A stretch of 64,000 bases of DNA, taken from contig RPFO01002171.1 of assembly GCA_009746045.1 (NCBI GenBank), positions 7,501 to 71,500 on the forward strand. Direction: 5' to 3'. Below are positions 34,845-46,097 of this stretch, piece after piece. The position numbers and the translations under genes are program-made. Each line of letters starts with the position of its first letter. Position 1 is the stretch's first letter. This DNA is from Mesostigma viride. Taxonomy: Eukaryota; Streptophyta; Mesostigmatophyceae; Mesostigmatales; Mesostigmataceae. The notes under the pieces were generated by a model. That model ran no database searches, was not told the origin of the DNA, and saw only the letters and a program-made list of their open reading frames with translations.

Positions 34845-35351
34845 ATCAATTAATTATTTAATTAATTGAACTCGTGCTCCCTTTGGAGAGTCACGAAGCA
34901 CCGAGGTGAGCATTTCAAGATATCCCTGTGTGTGCACAACAGGAAGAAAGGGCAGAGACCCCCTTTTTCCTTCACGCCAGAGGCATTCCGGCACAGCTGC
35001 GCAATCGATCGGACACGTTATAGACTATCCGGCAAGTTCTGTGGGTGCAATATGACCCATATGTGAGCATATCATAACAAGGAGTGTGGGCAAGTAATCA
35101 ATCTGATCATAGCCATCTAGGTCATCTAGTCGCTCTACACGCAAGCCAGCCATAATTTCAATGCACAAGGCTACACATTTCCATCTCCATTCATATTCAT
35201 CATCCTGAACGATCTCAAAAACGCGGACAAGATAACGGCAGGCTCGAGCTACCATGGTCCGGATTCTCCCGATTTCTGGCCTGCGCTGGTTGTCTCCTTG
35301 ATAGCCAGGACGTAGCATGGCTGTACAAGGACTAAGCTAACTAGCTAAGGC
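34845..35351 (-). mobile_element. Hairpin-tailed retroelement copy 2 (same family as 21490-22045)
   Basis: On the minus strand it reads TTGCACCCACAGAACTTGCC ... GTCTCTGCCCTTTCTTCCTG ... GTGACTCTCCAAAGGGAGCA, CGAGTT, then AATT-rich. It is interrupted by the 185-bp insertion at 35116-35300. Confidence 0.75.
35116..35300 (+). mobile_element. Apparently full-length 185-bp CTTG-end retroposon
   Basis: Flanked by ATAGCCA at 35109-35115 and 35301-35307. The uninterrupted host site (GGCTATGATCAG) is seen in the related copy at 21552. It begins TCTAGGTCATCTAGTCGC and ends CTGCGCTGGTTGTCTCCTTG, with no poly(A) tail and no ORF. The inverted copy at 35359-35542 starts at the same 5' boundary, which suggests this is the full length. 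Confidence 0.88.
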
Positions 35352-35358
35352 TACATAT

Positions 35359-35542
35359 CAAAGAGACAACCAGCGCAGGCCAGAAATCGGGAGAATCCGG
35401 ACCATGGTAGCTCGAGCCTGCCGTTATCTTTTCCGCGTTTTCGAGTCGTTCAGGATGATGAAGATGAATGGTGATGGAAATGTGTATCCTTGTGCATTGA
35501 AATTATGGCTGGCTTACGTGTGGAGCGACTAGATGACCTAGA
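35359..35542 (-). mobile_element. Inverted ~184-bp CTTG-end retroposon copy
   Basis: Nearly identical to the reverse complement of 35116-35300, 58 bp away, so the pair forms a large foldback. No clear target duplication is seen around this copy. Confidence 0.85.
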
Positions 35543-36190
35543 CGGTGGGGCCGGAAACAGCATGCTTGATCAGGGCGTGTGTTTCTAGCCTAACTGGCCG
35601 GGAGTGTCTAGTGGTGAGCACCATTGCTGCGATCGCTCTCCCACCATTTACGAGGAAATACCCGCAAATGGAAAACCACTGAAAAGGTCTAGCTAGTCAG
35701 TCATCACGTTAGCCATGCCATGATTCCAAACGTCCAAGAACTGCACACGGTGCAAAGGCAAAAAGCCGGAGGACAGCACTTTCAAATGTGCGGCGGGAAC
35801 CAAAAGCCCGCGGATGCCAGAAAACATCGTGTTGCGGCAGCGACGCGACGATGTGGACAACGAATCCAGTGCCAAGCTCGGAACGGCCGCAAAGGAGATC
35901 TGGCATCACAGGGTTCAGATGTGCGGAGATACTATGCGATCCAGCCGGTCCACGACCTGTTTGTAGAGCTTGTGCCAAGGGGCAGCACCGAACAGATGTG
36001 GGTGACGTTGCAAAAAACATCGGACTTGACGGAGCATAATGGCTCGGTCATAGTCTTTGATATGGCTGGTTGTAGTACCATGTGTTAGCGGAGCACGTGG
36101 CTAGGTATATGGTGGCACAGCTAGGCAAACATTCTAGGCTTGGCTGCCATGGCGGCAGTGACTACCAATGGATATAAGCTAGGGCTATTA
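35543..36190. other. Unassigned region
   Basis: ORFs at 35720-36088 (+) and 35709-36020 (-) overlap with no recognisable motif. Nothing supported. Confidence 0.3.
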
Positions 36191-36199
36191 TACAAGCTA

Positions 36200-36910
36200 T
36201 TCTAGCCCGCAGGGGGCGTCCACATCTTGTGGTTGATCATCAGGTCCCCGCCCCTTCAGTACACCTTGGGCTTCTGGGGGTCCTGCTTGTGGCGGAGGTA
36301 TTCCGGCCACAGGTCGCGTCGCTGCTGCTGCTGGGCGCGGGGGTACGTCACGGTCGTCCGTCCAGCGTCCAGGTGAGGTCGTGCAACCCGTCTTGCGACG
36401 AGAAAGGAACCGCTGCTTGTCCTCACGGGAGGGGAAGGTGAGCAGGACTGGTGGGGGAGCCGCCTTGTCCCGAGAGTGGGGAAGGCGGTGGCACGGGCAC
36501 GTAGTTCTACCTAGCTCACTTACCAGGCCCATGAGGGTAAGGAGCTGGTCCTTTCAAGAGCTCGTCGGCATGGGTGGTTGACGTCTCACCTGGCTTCTGG
36601 GGGAAGCGACGCAGCACCACCCGGCAGTCGCGGCGAGCGCGGTCGGTGGCCTCCCGTTGTTGTGGCTGGCGAAGGTCTTCAAGCTCCTGGAGTTTCGTAG
36701 CGATGGCTTCAGTGGTTGAGGCGGTCGCTGTCCGCAGCAGGTCCGCATAGGAGAGGGGCCGAAGGTCGCCAGCATCCAGCCGGGGTGGCTGGGATGCGAG
36801 TGGTGGCCGTCTGCTCCGCTATCTCTGTGACCTGTGTGGCCAGGGCCTCGATGTGGGCGGTGATGGCTTCAAGCTTCATCATGAGCACACCACACTTGCC
36901 CTCCACCTAA
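36200..36910 (-). pseudogene. L1-ORF1p-like gene remnant
   Basis: On the minus strand: MEGKCGVLMMKLEAITAHIE then ALATQVTEIAEQTA (a likely coiled coil), SYADLLRTATA-like sequence in another frame, then PPPVLLTFPSREDKQRFLSR and LDDDLTPAQQ-like sequence, LWPEYL and a WRG-like block. Frames shift at least twice. It is the clearest copy of the ORF1 family in the window and shows that the 20.4-kb copy is interrupted by a later insertion. Confidence 0.75.
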
Positions 36911-37542
36911 CATTAAGGCGAGAGACAAGTGCAGCATGCGCCTCAGATGCCTGCGCCGCGGTCTGCAGCGCCGTGAACTGAGGTTGGAGCTCAAGTGGAC
37001 GACCTTGGTTTCCACATTGGAGCCCCGAGCCTAGCTTGAGAAATCCATGCCCTAGCCTTAGTATAGCCATGATGATCACCCCCGAATACCCATCTGGAGC
37101 AGGCGGCAGGCTCCCATCCTTCGCCTGCAGGACAAGCTCCATGCGATGGAAAGCACTATTCCATCCATATCTCCCTCCCCTCTGCTCCATCCCGACCCCC
37201 ATCTTCTGCTGCATCCACCGGCCCCCATCTCCCCTCTTTAAAATGATTTTCCAAACCATATCCCTCTCGCGAACATCATTTGTTCATACAAATATTACTC
37301 AATCCACCATATGAGCTCTTATAAATCGCGCCATGTAAGCAACAACAGCTGTTGCAGAACATTTATTGCATGCTACTTTGCTGACTACAAAATTGCCGTT
37401 ACCTGGACTTTGTAGTCACAACTGCTATATTGGGGTCTGGAACCAGAACATGTGAAACTAAGCCTCCACAACACCGAGAACACGAAAATGGTTATGCACC
37501 CATCTGGCATCGGTTCATGAACACAGGATAAGATCTGGATGT
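36911..37542. other. Region downstream of VMA2; possible poly(A) signal
   Basis: TTTATT at 37362-37367 reads AATAAA on the minus strand, 176 bp past the VMA2 stop, and is a plausible poly(A) signal. The ORF at 36879-37259 (-) has no recognisable domain. Confidence 0.5.
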
Positions 37543-40500
37543 TTAGACATCGCCATGCCGGCTGTAGAACACATCCAGCGTCTTGGCCGGAATACGACGC
37601 AGCAGCTCGCGTGGGAATAGGCGCAGCAGCGTCCACGCAAGATCCAGCGACTGGAAGATATCGCGCTTGTCGTACAAGCCCTGGGTCACGAACTTGCGCT
37701 CGAACTTGTCCAGGAACTCCAGGTACAGCTGTGGCACGCGAATGTGTCCAGCAAGCAGAACATAATTTGTCCGCATGGTCAGTTACAGAAATCCATGGAG
37801 GATACTTGTCACTCGTGAAATGGGAGTGCTGTTGATATGAAAGACTATGTTGGGCGAAAACAACCAAAAGAACATCTGAGAGCAATGACGAATTGATGAA
37901 CTGCCACCAAGCAACACCACTATTTCCACCAAAACCTGGGCAAATACAACTGGGGTAACAGTGGTGGACAGGCAACAGTGATGGGCCTTGCAAGAATATT
38001 CATGGACAAAAGGAATAGCTGCTCACCAGATCTTCTGCCGACAGCGCCTCCTCACCGACGACGGCCTTCATGGCCATCACATCCTTGCCGATAGCATAGT
38101 TGGCATACAGCTGCACGCAGGTTGGGGAAGCAAACGGCACGAAGAGATGCATTCAGCAAAACCCCTAAGCATGGCAACCTGCCCAGCCTGCAAGATAGCC
38201 ATATGGCTAGGTAACCCAATCAACATGGCATGCTGATACTTTGGCTTGCTTGGTCACGCATCTACCTCTGCATCGGTGTCCATACCCCAGTAAAGCTGCA
38301 TCTGCCTCTGCCGTACCGTGCTGGGCTACACGACGTTAATCGACTGCTGATGCAACCAAGTAAATCAGCAGTCAAGGGATGGAAGCAAAAATGAAACACA
38401 ACTGGAAAAACAAAAGAACGGCAAGAGCTGTATGCTGCAAGGGACAGCCAGCGCATGCCTGACTGTACAAGAACAGGACATGTAAATACTCTAGCATGAC
38501 TTTACACCAGCAACACTATCCATTCATAAAATTCAACATGAATCAAGTGGTTGGGGACATGGTATGCGCAAAGTGTCAAAGTCATATTAGTGGTCTAAAT
38601 TTGCTTCGACCACATGTATAAATGTTCAGGACCAGGCCTTGAGGGTGGAACGCATGGCAGCGCGCACATACCTGGTTTGACACATCAGAGTGGTCCTTGC
38701 GGGTCATGCCCTCACCAATGGCACTCTGCACGTGGAAGATGCACCGCAACAAACACACAACAAGATCAAGCACCGTTCTTTAGAGTCGGACAGGAGAATG
38801 CGCTCATTATAGCCCAAGCCAAGTTGCCACACAGGCATGCAGGCAGAAAAAACAGGGACACTTGCAGCCCAAAAGAAGGAAGACATCAAAGGAGCTCCGC
38901 GAAAGTTGCAGCCATAAGCTAGCTGGTGTCACTATCGGACGTCACAAACCCTGCACCCCCATGCTAACTTGAATGCACAAGGCATCCTCCCGGTACAAGC
39001 TAAGTCCAATTCATTTTATCTGCCGGGCACGCACCTTCATCAGACGGGACAGAGATGGCAGCACGTTGATGGGTGGGTAGATCTGTTCACAAGGGAGAAA
39101 GGGAAGGAAGGAAGCACACAGGCCACGATCAGGGCACAGATGAGTAGTCCAGCAAATCAAACGGATCATCCCATGGCAGGCACATAGACATGTGACGAGG
39201 GGCCAACAAAAAAAGAGCCATGGGCATGGGCCAAGCTCCCACTCCATGCTGAGGGCTGCCCATCACAACTGTGGCATGCCCTTACATTGTGAACCGTACG
39301 CAGCCACAACAAGTGCACACAGCACTCCCACGCACATCGTGGCATGCAGCGTCCCCATCCCCACACACAACGCTCCGGCACTTACAGTCCGCGCTTGTCC
39401 CCACCCCATGGGCACACACACACCTAGCAGATCTCGGAAGTTTGCATGTGAGCTCCCCACAAGGCCATATGCTGGATGCCTTGGTAAGCACCATCACCAC
39501 AGCAACCTGGCCCGCAAAGGGGACCATTTACAACCAAGTCCACGCGACCTTGCAATGTGGATACCAGGCACCCAAACAAGCGGGAAAGCAGCCACTGGCC
39601 GGCGGCCGGCAGCACTATACCTGTCGGTTGTGCAGCTGGCGATCAATGTAGATCTGGCCCTCCGTGATGTAGCCCGTAAGATCGGGAATAGGGTGGGTGA
39701 TATCTGCATTAGGAACAAGCAAGAAGATACAGTGTCTCAAGTCAGCAAGTCTCCATGACAGAAGGTAAGATAGCTATCCAGGCAGCATGGCAGGCAACGA
39801 CCCCACTCGGGCATCGCATGCCACGCTTGCGACAACAAGAAAACAAATTTACTGTGATGCACCATTCAGATCCGGCCAGTCAATACATGTGAAACAAACA
39901 GCACGCATCCTTCCAAATGGCCTAGTCCCCTGCAACTTCCTAGTCCATGGGTTCCAGACGCGAGCGTGCAAACAATTGTGGATGCATCCATTCCAACCAC
40001 TGCGCGCGGACTGTTGTGGCCAAGTGAATCTAACGATATTGCCTGCCATAGCTGAAACATAGAACGGCCTGACGTGCATGGCCAGTGCGGGAGATGGCAT
40101 TTTGCTGACAACCCCCAACACACCAACCAATGGGCATGGGGGTGCACTCACCATCGTTGGGCATGGTCAGAATGGGGATCTGGGTGATCGACCCCTGGCG
40201 GCCCTCGATACGGCCGGCACGCTCGTAGATGGTGGCAAGATCTGTGTACATGTAACCGGGGTAACCACGGCGACCGGGCACCTCCTCACGCGCAGCAGAC
40301 ACCTGGCACATATTAGGGGCACACGGTCGCCCATCATCGCACAGGGCGAACGTAAGAAGACAGCACGCACATGCCCATGGTCAGCAGGAGCAAGCATTGG
40401 GGGCAAAGAGGCATGCACATGCGTCCTCTGGTGGCCAGCCAGGACCACACCGTTCAAGTCTGCCCACGAATCCACCCACCCACACCCACACCTTGCTGCC

Positions 40501-43484
40501 GCCATGACAAGGCTGGTGGAAGACTTAGCGGGAGCGCCCATCCACCCATACCGCATAATAACAAAACCCGCGGCGCAACCAGAAGCCATAGACATTCCCA
40601 CAAATTGCCCCCCGCCCCCCCCAAAAGCCGCGGAGACAAATTCTAAACACGCAGGATTTTGCAGCACATGCAAACCCATGCCTGAAGCCTGCTGCCCGTC
40701 GTGATTGCCAGGGCCGTCCCGCTTATGCCATCCGGCCACCCCTGCCTGACATTGCTTGCCCCGCCAACCCACACGAGCGACAGCCAACAAGGCTCTTGCA
40801 GCTGTGTCGCGCTAGCCTGCTCACCTCACGCAGGGCATCGGCGTACGAGGACATGTCGGTAAGGATGACCAGCACGTGCTTGCCGCACTCGTAGGCCAAG
40901 TACTCGGCCGTGGTCAGCGCGATACGTGGCGTGATGATGCGCTCAATCGTGGGGTCATTGGCCTGGGGGGAACAGGCGTGGGGAAGGGGTGTTATCGGAT
41001 AGTCCAGGGGAGGGAAGCAAACATATTAGCACGAGGACAGTGTGGCAGGCAAGCACAGTACGTGCTTACACACGTAGCAAACAAAGTAGCACACAAAGTA
41101 GCACACACGAAGAAAACAAAGTAGCACACAAAGTAGCACACACGAAGCAAACAAAGTAGCACACAAAGTAGCACACACGAAGCAAACAAAGTAGCACACA
41201 AAGTAGCACACAAAGTAGCACAAACGAGGCACACAAAGTAGCACACAAAGTAGCACAGAAAGTAGCACAGAAAGTAGCACAGAAAGTAGCACAGAAAGTA
41301 GCACAGAAAGTAGCACAGAAAGTAGCACACAAGTAGCATGGATACTCCCTCAAGCTGCACGAGGTGTGGCAGTTGAACAGAGCCTCAGGGCAAAAATCTT
41401 GAACATCCTGCTTTGGCTAGCATCATGTGATCAAGCAGGCACCAGACAGTCGCCTAAGCAGCAGAGTTACACAAATACAGGTTGCCACTCACGGCTTGCA
41501 CATCAACAATCCTGCCGCATGCCAAACCCGATGCTGAGAACACACAAAGCAACCGATGGCCCACAAGGGATGACAAGGGCACAACAGTAATTAAAAAAAA
41601 AAAAACAGTTCCCAAGTATGCACTCCAGGATAAGCCCACCCCGCCACCTGCATGACTTGCACACGCCACCAGCACTCCCTAAGCTAGTCGACAATCTAAC
41701 GGCAACTAAGAAACCCTCGCCAGCTACTTCCCCCTAGTCAGCGGACAGTGTTGCGAGGGGTCGGGGCAGCATGTTCACCATACCAGGTTGAGGAAGAGCG
41801 TGACACGCTCCATGGAGCCGTTCTCCTCGAAGTCCTGCTTGAAGTACTGCGCTGTCTCCATACTGACACCCATGGCCGCGAACACGATGGCGAACTCCGA
41901 GGGGCCGTCATCTCCATGAGTCTGGGGCGAGTGGCGAAAGCAAACATGTGCCGGCACAAGGAACGAGGCTTGAGATACGCAGCAGAAAATGTGTGCATGG
42001 AAGCGAGTGAAAGGGCATGCACAACAGACATAAACTATCCACAGCGGCCCCACAGACACGCATCAACTATCCAAAGAGCGGGGCGGCGCATACCTTCATC
42101 AGGTCGCCCTCGTTGTGCTGCTTCTTGACCAGACCGGCCTGTCGGCAGATCTGCGCGGCGATGACGTTGTGGGGCAGACCGGCGGCAGAGAAGAGCGGGA
42201 TCTTCTGGCCACGCGCGATCGAGTTCATGACGTCGATCGTGGATATACCAGTCTCAATCATCTCCTCGGGATACGTGCGCTCGCTAGGGTTGATGGGCAT
42301 GCCTGCAATGCAGTGTCGCCAAGACATGGCGACAGCAAACAGCCATAAAGAGCAAATGTCAGACATCTGCAACCAGATATTGAAATAGAAGCTTCGCTTC
42401 TGGAAGGTCGGTAGGTTGCTGGGCTCGTGGACATTGAGTGTGCCATGAAATTCCAGGAAGGCAATCCAACGGTTCAAATGACAGAATGCCACACCAACTT
42501 ACAGAATGCCGTGCATGGACTCACTGGCACATACTACTGAGGGAGCATATACTACCCACATCTAAGGCAAAGTGAATATTAGAAAACAAAGATAACCTGA
42601 TGCTCTGTCAAACGAGCTATCTGCACACTGCAACCAAACACATTGTGCAAGTCTACGGCACACGGCCATGCTGGCATCAAGTACCTTGAATATCCAGCCA
42701 TTCCTCGGCCAGCACGGGCGGGCCATTATCAATTGGCTTTCCTGAGCCGTTGAAGACACGTCCAAGCATGTCCAGAGACACAGGGGTCTTCAGCACCTCC
42801 CCTGTGAACTCGCACTGCGTCGACCGGTTATCGATTCCTGACGTGCCCTCGAAAATCTGCGTATTGCATATGGAAACGTATGAGATTCGCCTTGTCAGCC
42901 AAGGGCGTGGGTTATAGGGCGTTAAACGCCAATAGAATGCAAAGTCTTCAACAGCTTCCAAACGCTTATCCCCGCGCAAAAAAAAAAAAAGAAAAAAAAT
43001 GTCACTAACCTGCACGACGGCCTTGTCACCATCGACTTCCAGCACCTGCCCTCTCCGGGTTGATCCATCGCCCAGCTTGACTTTAACGATCTCAGCATAC
43101 TTGGCATCCTGCACACAATTTCCACAAAGGGGTGCGCGCGAAAATTGTCAGAGAGGACGTTTTTATGACCGCACGATGCGCAGGAAGGAAGCAAAAGTGC
43201 ATTGACCGATATCGCTCGAGAAACGCTTACCTTGACCTTGTCCAGGATAACCAGTGGGCCACTGACACCGGCAACAGTGCGGTAGTCTGCAGGGAGGTAA
43301 GGTAAACGAAAACGACGCGCTTCAAGTTTGTAAGAAACAACTTGGGATACACATAGGCTAAAAGAGACCGTACGCATTGCGCATTCCAGGAATATCGAGA
43401 AGTATAATGTATCTCACCAATGCGCGGGTGAACGATGTAATCACGATTAACCGCATCAATATGGAGTTTCATAAAATCCTCCAT
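37543..43484 (-). CDS. VMA2: V-type H+-ATPase subunit B, 13 exons
   Basis: Exons (minus): 43484-43418, 43286-43231, 43108-43010, 42856-42685, 42302-42094, 41921-41784, 40962-40825, 40302-40152, 39703-39621, 39082-39035, 38725-38672, 38110-38027, 37728-37543. All splice sites are GT-AG with matching phases; the product is 494 residues, the usual size. It is the non-catalytic B subunit of the V1 sector, which forms the hexamer with subunit A and drives organelle acidification. Diagnostic stretches are [144 protein letters not shown] and FYSRHGDV at the end. The gene is divergent from the ankyrin-transacylase gene, with about 1 kb between the ATGs. Confidence 0.96.
41050..41335 (+). repeat. Minisatellite (AAAGTAGCACA family) in VMA2 intron 6
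   Basis: Interspersed 11-bp units AAAGTAGCACA/C and AAAGTAGCACAG plus longer units with CACGAAGCAAACA, about 25 in all. Translated frames such as 40992-41360 (-) are repeat artefacts. Confidence 0.93.
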
Positions 43485-44480
43485 TTTCCGCGCGCTCTGT
43501 TATCAACCCCTAGCTTTTAGCTGTTGAAGTCCTAGGTGACGATAACCAGTTAACTACCGGGCCTGACGAAAGCTTGCGTTCAACGCGCCTCGTCAACCGC
43601 AGCGCTCAACGCGGCTGTTGAAGCCTTTTCCCCCGCGGTATAATGGTGGCACCACAGCCAAGCAACGTTGGCCACGCTGCGTCCCTTCAGCCTCATGCCG
43701 GATGGCCAGGAAGCCGTGCGTGGTTCGTGTACGCCCGAGCCGCTGGAGCCCGTGCCAGGTTTACTCGTGGAATATGGTACTTGCCTTTCTAACCGGGGCG
43801 CCGCGCCGCGCCAATAGGTGCTTGCCAGGCAAAAACAAGTTACTGTGTACAACAGACGAACGGACGAGGCATTGCGGAACGGATCCGCTCAGATGCTATG
43901 CTACCTGCCGTACACATCTACTAGTGTGAAGCGCCCTGGGAACAGATAATCAATCGACCGGCTTACTAGAATACTGAATTAACGGTTGACTCGATGTTTG
44001 TGGCTAGCCATTGGTTTCTTAGTGCTTGATACTAGCGCTACCGAACAGTATCGATCTTGATCACGACAATCATGAATGCCACGAAGGCACGAACTGAACT
44101 CAAGAAAAGTCCCCCCCCCGGAAATCCCCGGAAAACTGAACTCAAGAAAAGTGACGGGTCATGGGTGACGGGTGCATGCAGTCATTCTTGTGGACTGTGT
44201 GTGGACTGTGCAGTCGACGATTAAGTCACGGCATCAAATTGAGAAGGAAGGCGGGGAAACGTAACGCGCGAGGTGCGAGGGAAATGTTGTGACAGGTTCG
44301 GTTTCGCTCTTGTGAAACTAGACAGCAACACGGCAAATGTGCACTCCGTTGTTATATAACGGGGTGCACAAGCAAATCCATTTACGAGAAAGATGCCTGT
44401 TTGATCTCTGCTTCGTCAATTGCCATATCGTGGCTCGTTTGATTCATACACCATCTGCTATAAGTACTTAAACAGTAAAG
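43485..44480. promoter_or_regulatory. Bidirectional intergenic region with a TATA-containing palindrome
   Basis: No gene supported. The inverted repeat GTGCACTCCGTT (44339-44350), GTTATAT, AACGGGGTGCAC (44358-44369) is a 12-bp-arm hairpin with one G-T mismatch and a TATA-like loop, about 110 bp before the ATG at 44481. CTGAACTCAAGAAAAGT also occurs twice (about 44094 and 44138). Promoter function is inferred from position. Confidence 0.5.
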
Positions 44481-46097
44481 ATGCCGCGTAACATGGAAGG
44501 GTCGGGCCGTAAGGCCCCGAAGGTGACTCATCCGCCCTTCCACTTTTATCAAGCGGTTCGGGAGGGTGATCCTGACAGATTGAAGGAAATTATGGATGCT
44601 GACCCTTACTATCTTACCCAGGATAACGGCGGCGGTGCACCTCTGCATTTTGCTGTCACGTATAAACAGATTGACATGGTATACCACCTGCTCAGCATGG
44701 GTGCCGAGATCAACCAACGAGACGTGAACGGTCGGACGCCGCTTCACCGCGCGGCCTATCTGTTTCACCTCGAAGGCTACCCGCAAATCTACGAACTGCT
44801 GCTGTCCAAGGGCGCGGACCCGAGCATCGTGACCAAGAGCATAATTCCACCCCCGGAGCCCACGCAGCTCCAGCGGGAGGATGCCCTGCCGTGCGACCTC
44901 CTCGCCCGCCCGGAGAAAGACCTGGCAAAGCTGCAGGCGCTCGAGGCCAAGTACGCGGACACGCCCAAGGCTCGCGAGCCGCACGAGGACATCGGCGACT
45001 TCTGGGCGCTGTACGACTACGGGCTGGAGACGCTCAAGACGTGGGAGAAGGGGTACCAGCACCCGTACCCCGAGATCAAGCAGCGTGAGGAGGCGGCGCG
45101 CATCCGCAAGGAGAAGATTGCCAAGCTGGCTAAGGAAGGGAAGATTAAGACACTGGCCGCGCCACCGCCCGAGGATAAGGCGCCCGTGTGCCTGCTCTTC
45201 CCCGGCCAGGGGTCCCAGGCCGCCGGAATGCTCAAGGACCTCCAGAGCCACCCTGCGGTCCAGAAGCTGGTCGAGTCGGCTAATTCTATTCTCGGCTACG
45301 ACCTCCTTGACGTGTGCCTGAACGGTCCGCAGGCCAAGCTGGACGACACAGTCCACGCGCAGCCTGCGCTATTTCTGGCCGGCATGGCAGCGCTGGAGAA
45401 GCTCAAGGCAGACGACCCGGCCATCCTGGCCCGCGTGGGGGCCACCGCGGGGCTGAGCTTGGGCGAGTACACCGCCCTCTGTGCCGCGGGCGTGTTTAGC
45501 TTTGAGGACGGCATGCGGCTCGTCCAGGTGCGCGCTACCAGCATGGCTGCTGCCGCCGCCACCGGGAAGCCCCACGGGATGCTCACCGTGGTCGGCCTTC
45601 CCGACGCCGACCTGGAGGCCATCTGCGCGCAGGTGACGGCGGGCAAGGAAGGTGCTGTCTGCCAGGTGGCCAACCTGCTCTTCCCCCAGGGCCGCGTGCT
45701 TTCGGGCCACCGTGACCTGCTCGAGGAGGCCAAGGCCAAGGCAACCGCGATGGGGGCGCTGAAGGCGCAGGAGGTGGCGGTGAGCGGGGGCTTCCACACG
45801 CCGCTCATGAAGAGCGCCAGCGAGGCGCTGGGTCGTGCCATCGCCAGCATCACGCTGCACGATCCGGCGTTCCCTGTATATAGCAACGTGACTGCGGCGC
45901 CGATGGCCAAGGACGACGTCCCGGCGCTGCTCATGCGGCAGCTGGTGGAGCCGGTGCGGTGGGAGGACCTGGTCAAGGCGTTGGTGGGCGCGGGCAAGGT
46001 CGAGATGATTGAGCTGGGGCCGGGGGCGCAGCTCAAGGCGATGACCAAGCGCATCGACAAGGACGCGTGGGCCAAGTTCAAGAACGTGCCCGCATGA
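44481..46097 (+). CDS. Ankyrin repeat - malonyl-CoA:ACP transacylase fusion, intronless
   Basis: One 538-residue ORF. Residues ~22-115 are ankyrin-like: FYQAVREGDPDRLKEIMDAD, GGAPLHFAVTYKQIDMVYHL, NGRTPLHRAAYLF and YELLLSKGADP. A charged linker follows (to ~230), then an FabD/MCAT domain. Its motifs are LLFPGQGSQ (242-246 GQGSQ), GLSLGEYTAL with nucleophile Ser326, QVRATSM, GGFHTPLM with His439, VYSNVTA and ELGPGAQLKAM. All landmarks of an active malonyl transferase are present, so it should load malonate from CoA onto acyl carrier protein. The N-terminus (MPRNMEGSGRKAPKV) does not look like a clear transit or signal peptide, leaving location open. Lack of introns contrasts with most neighbours. 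GC content is high in the second half. Fusion of the two domains in one frame is directly seen; its purpose is unknown. Confidence 0.93.
   Translation: MPRNMEGSGRKAPKVTHPPFHFYQAVREGDPDRLKEIMDADPYYLTQDNGGGAPLHFAVTYKQIDMVYHLLSMGAEINQRDVNGRTPLHRAAYLFHLEGYPQIYELLLSKGADPSIVTKSIIPPPEPTQLQREDALPCDLLARPEKDLAKLQALEAKYADTPKAREPHEDIGDFWALYDYGLETLKTWEKGYQHPYPEIKQREEAARIRKEKIAKLAKEGKIKTLAAPPPEDKAPVCLLFPGQGSQAAGMLKDLQSHPAVQKLVESANSILGYDLLDVCLNGPQAKLDDTVHAQPALFLAGMAALEKLKADDPAILARVGATAGLSLGEYTALCAAGVFSFEDGMRLVQVRATSMAAAAATGKPHGMLTVVGLPDADLEAICAQVTAGKEGAVCQVANLLFPQGRVLSGHRDLLEEAKAKATAMGALKAQEVAVSGGFHTPLMKSASEALGRAIASITLHDPAFPVYSNVTAAPMAKDDVPALLMRQLVEPVRWEDLVKALVGAGKVEMIELGPGAQLKAMTKRIDKDAWAKFKNVPA

Noticed and set aside
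40992-41360. Cysteine-rich ORFs of ~95-122 codons (-)
   Set aside because: Minisatellite in VMA2 intron 6; repeats of CYFLCYF type only.
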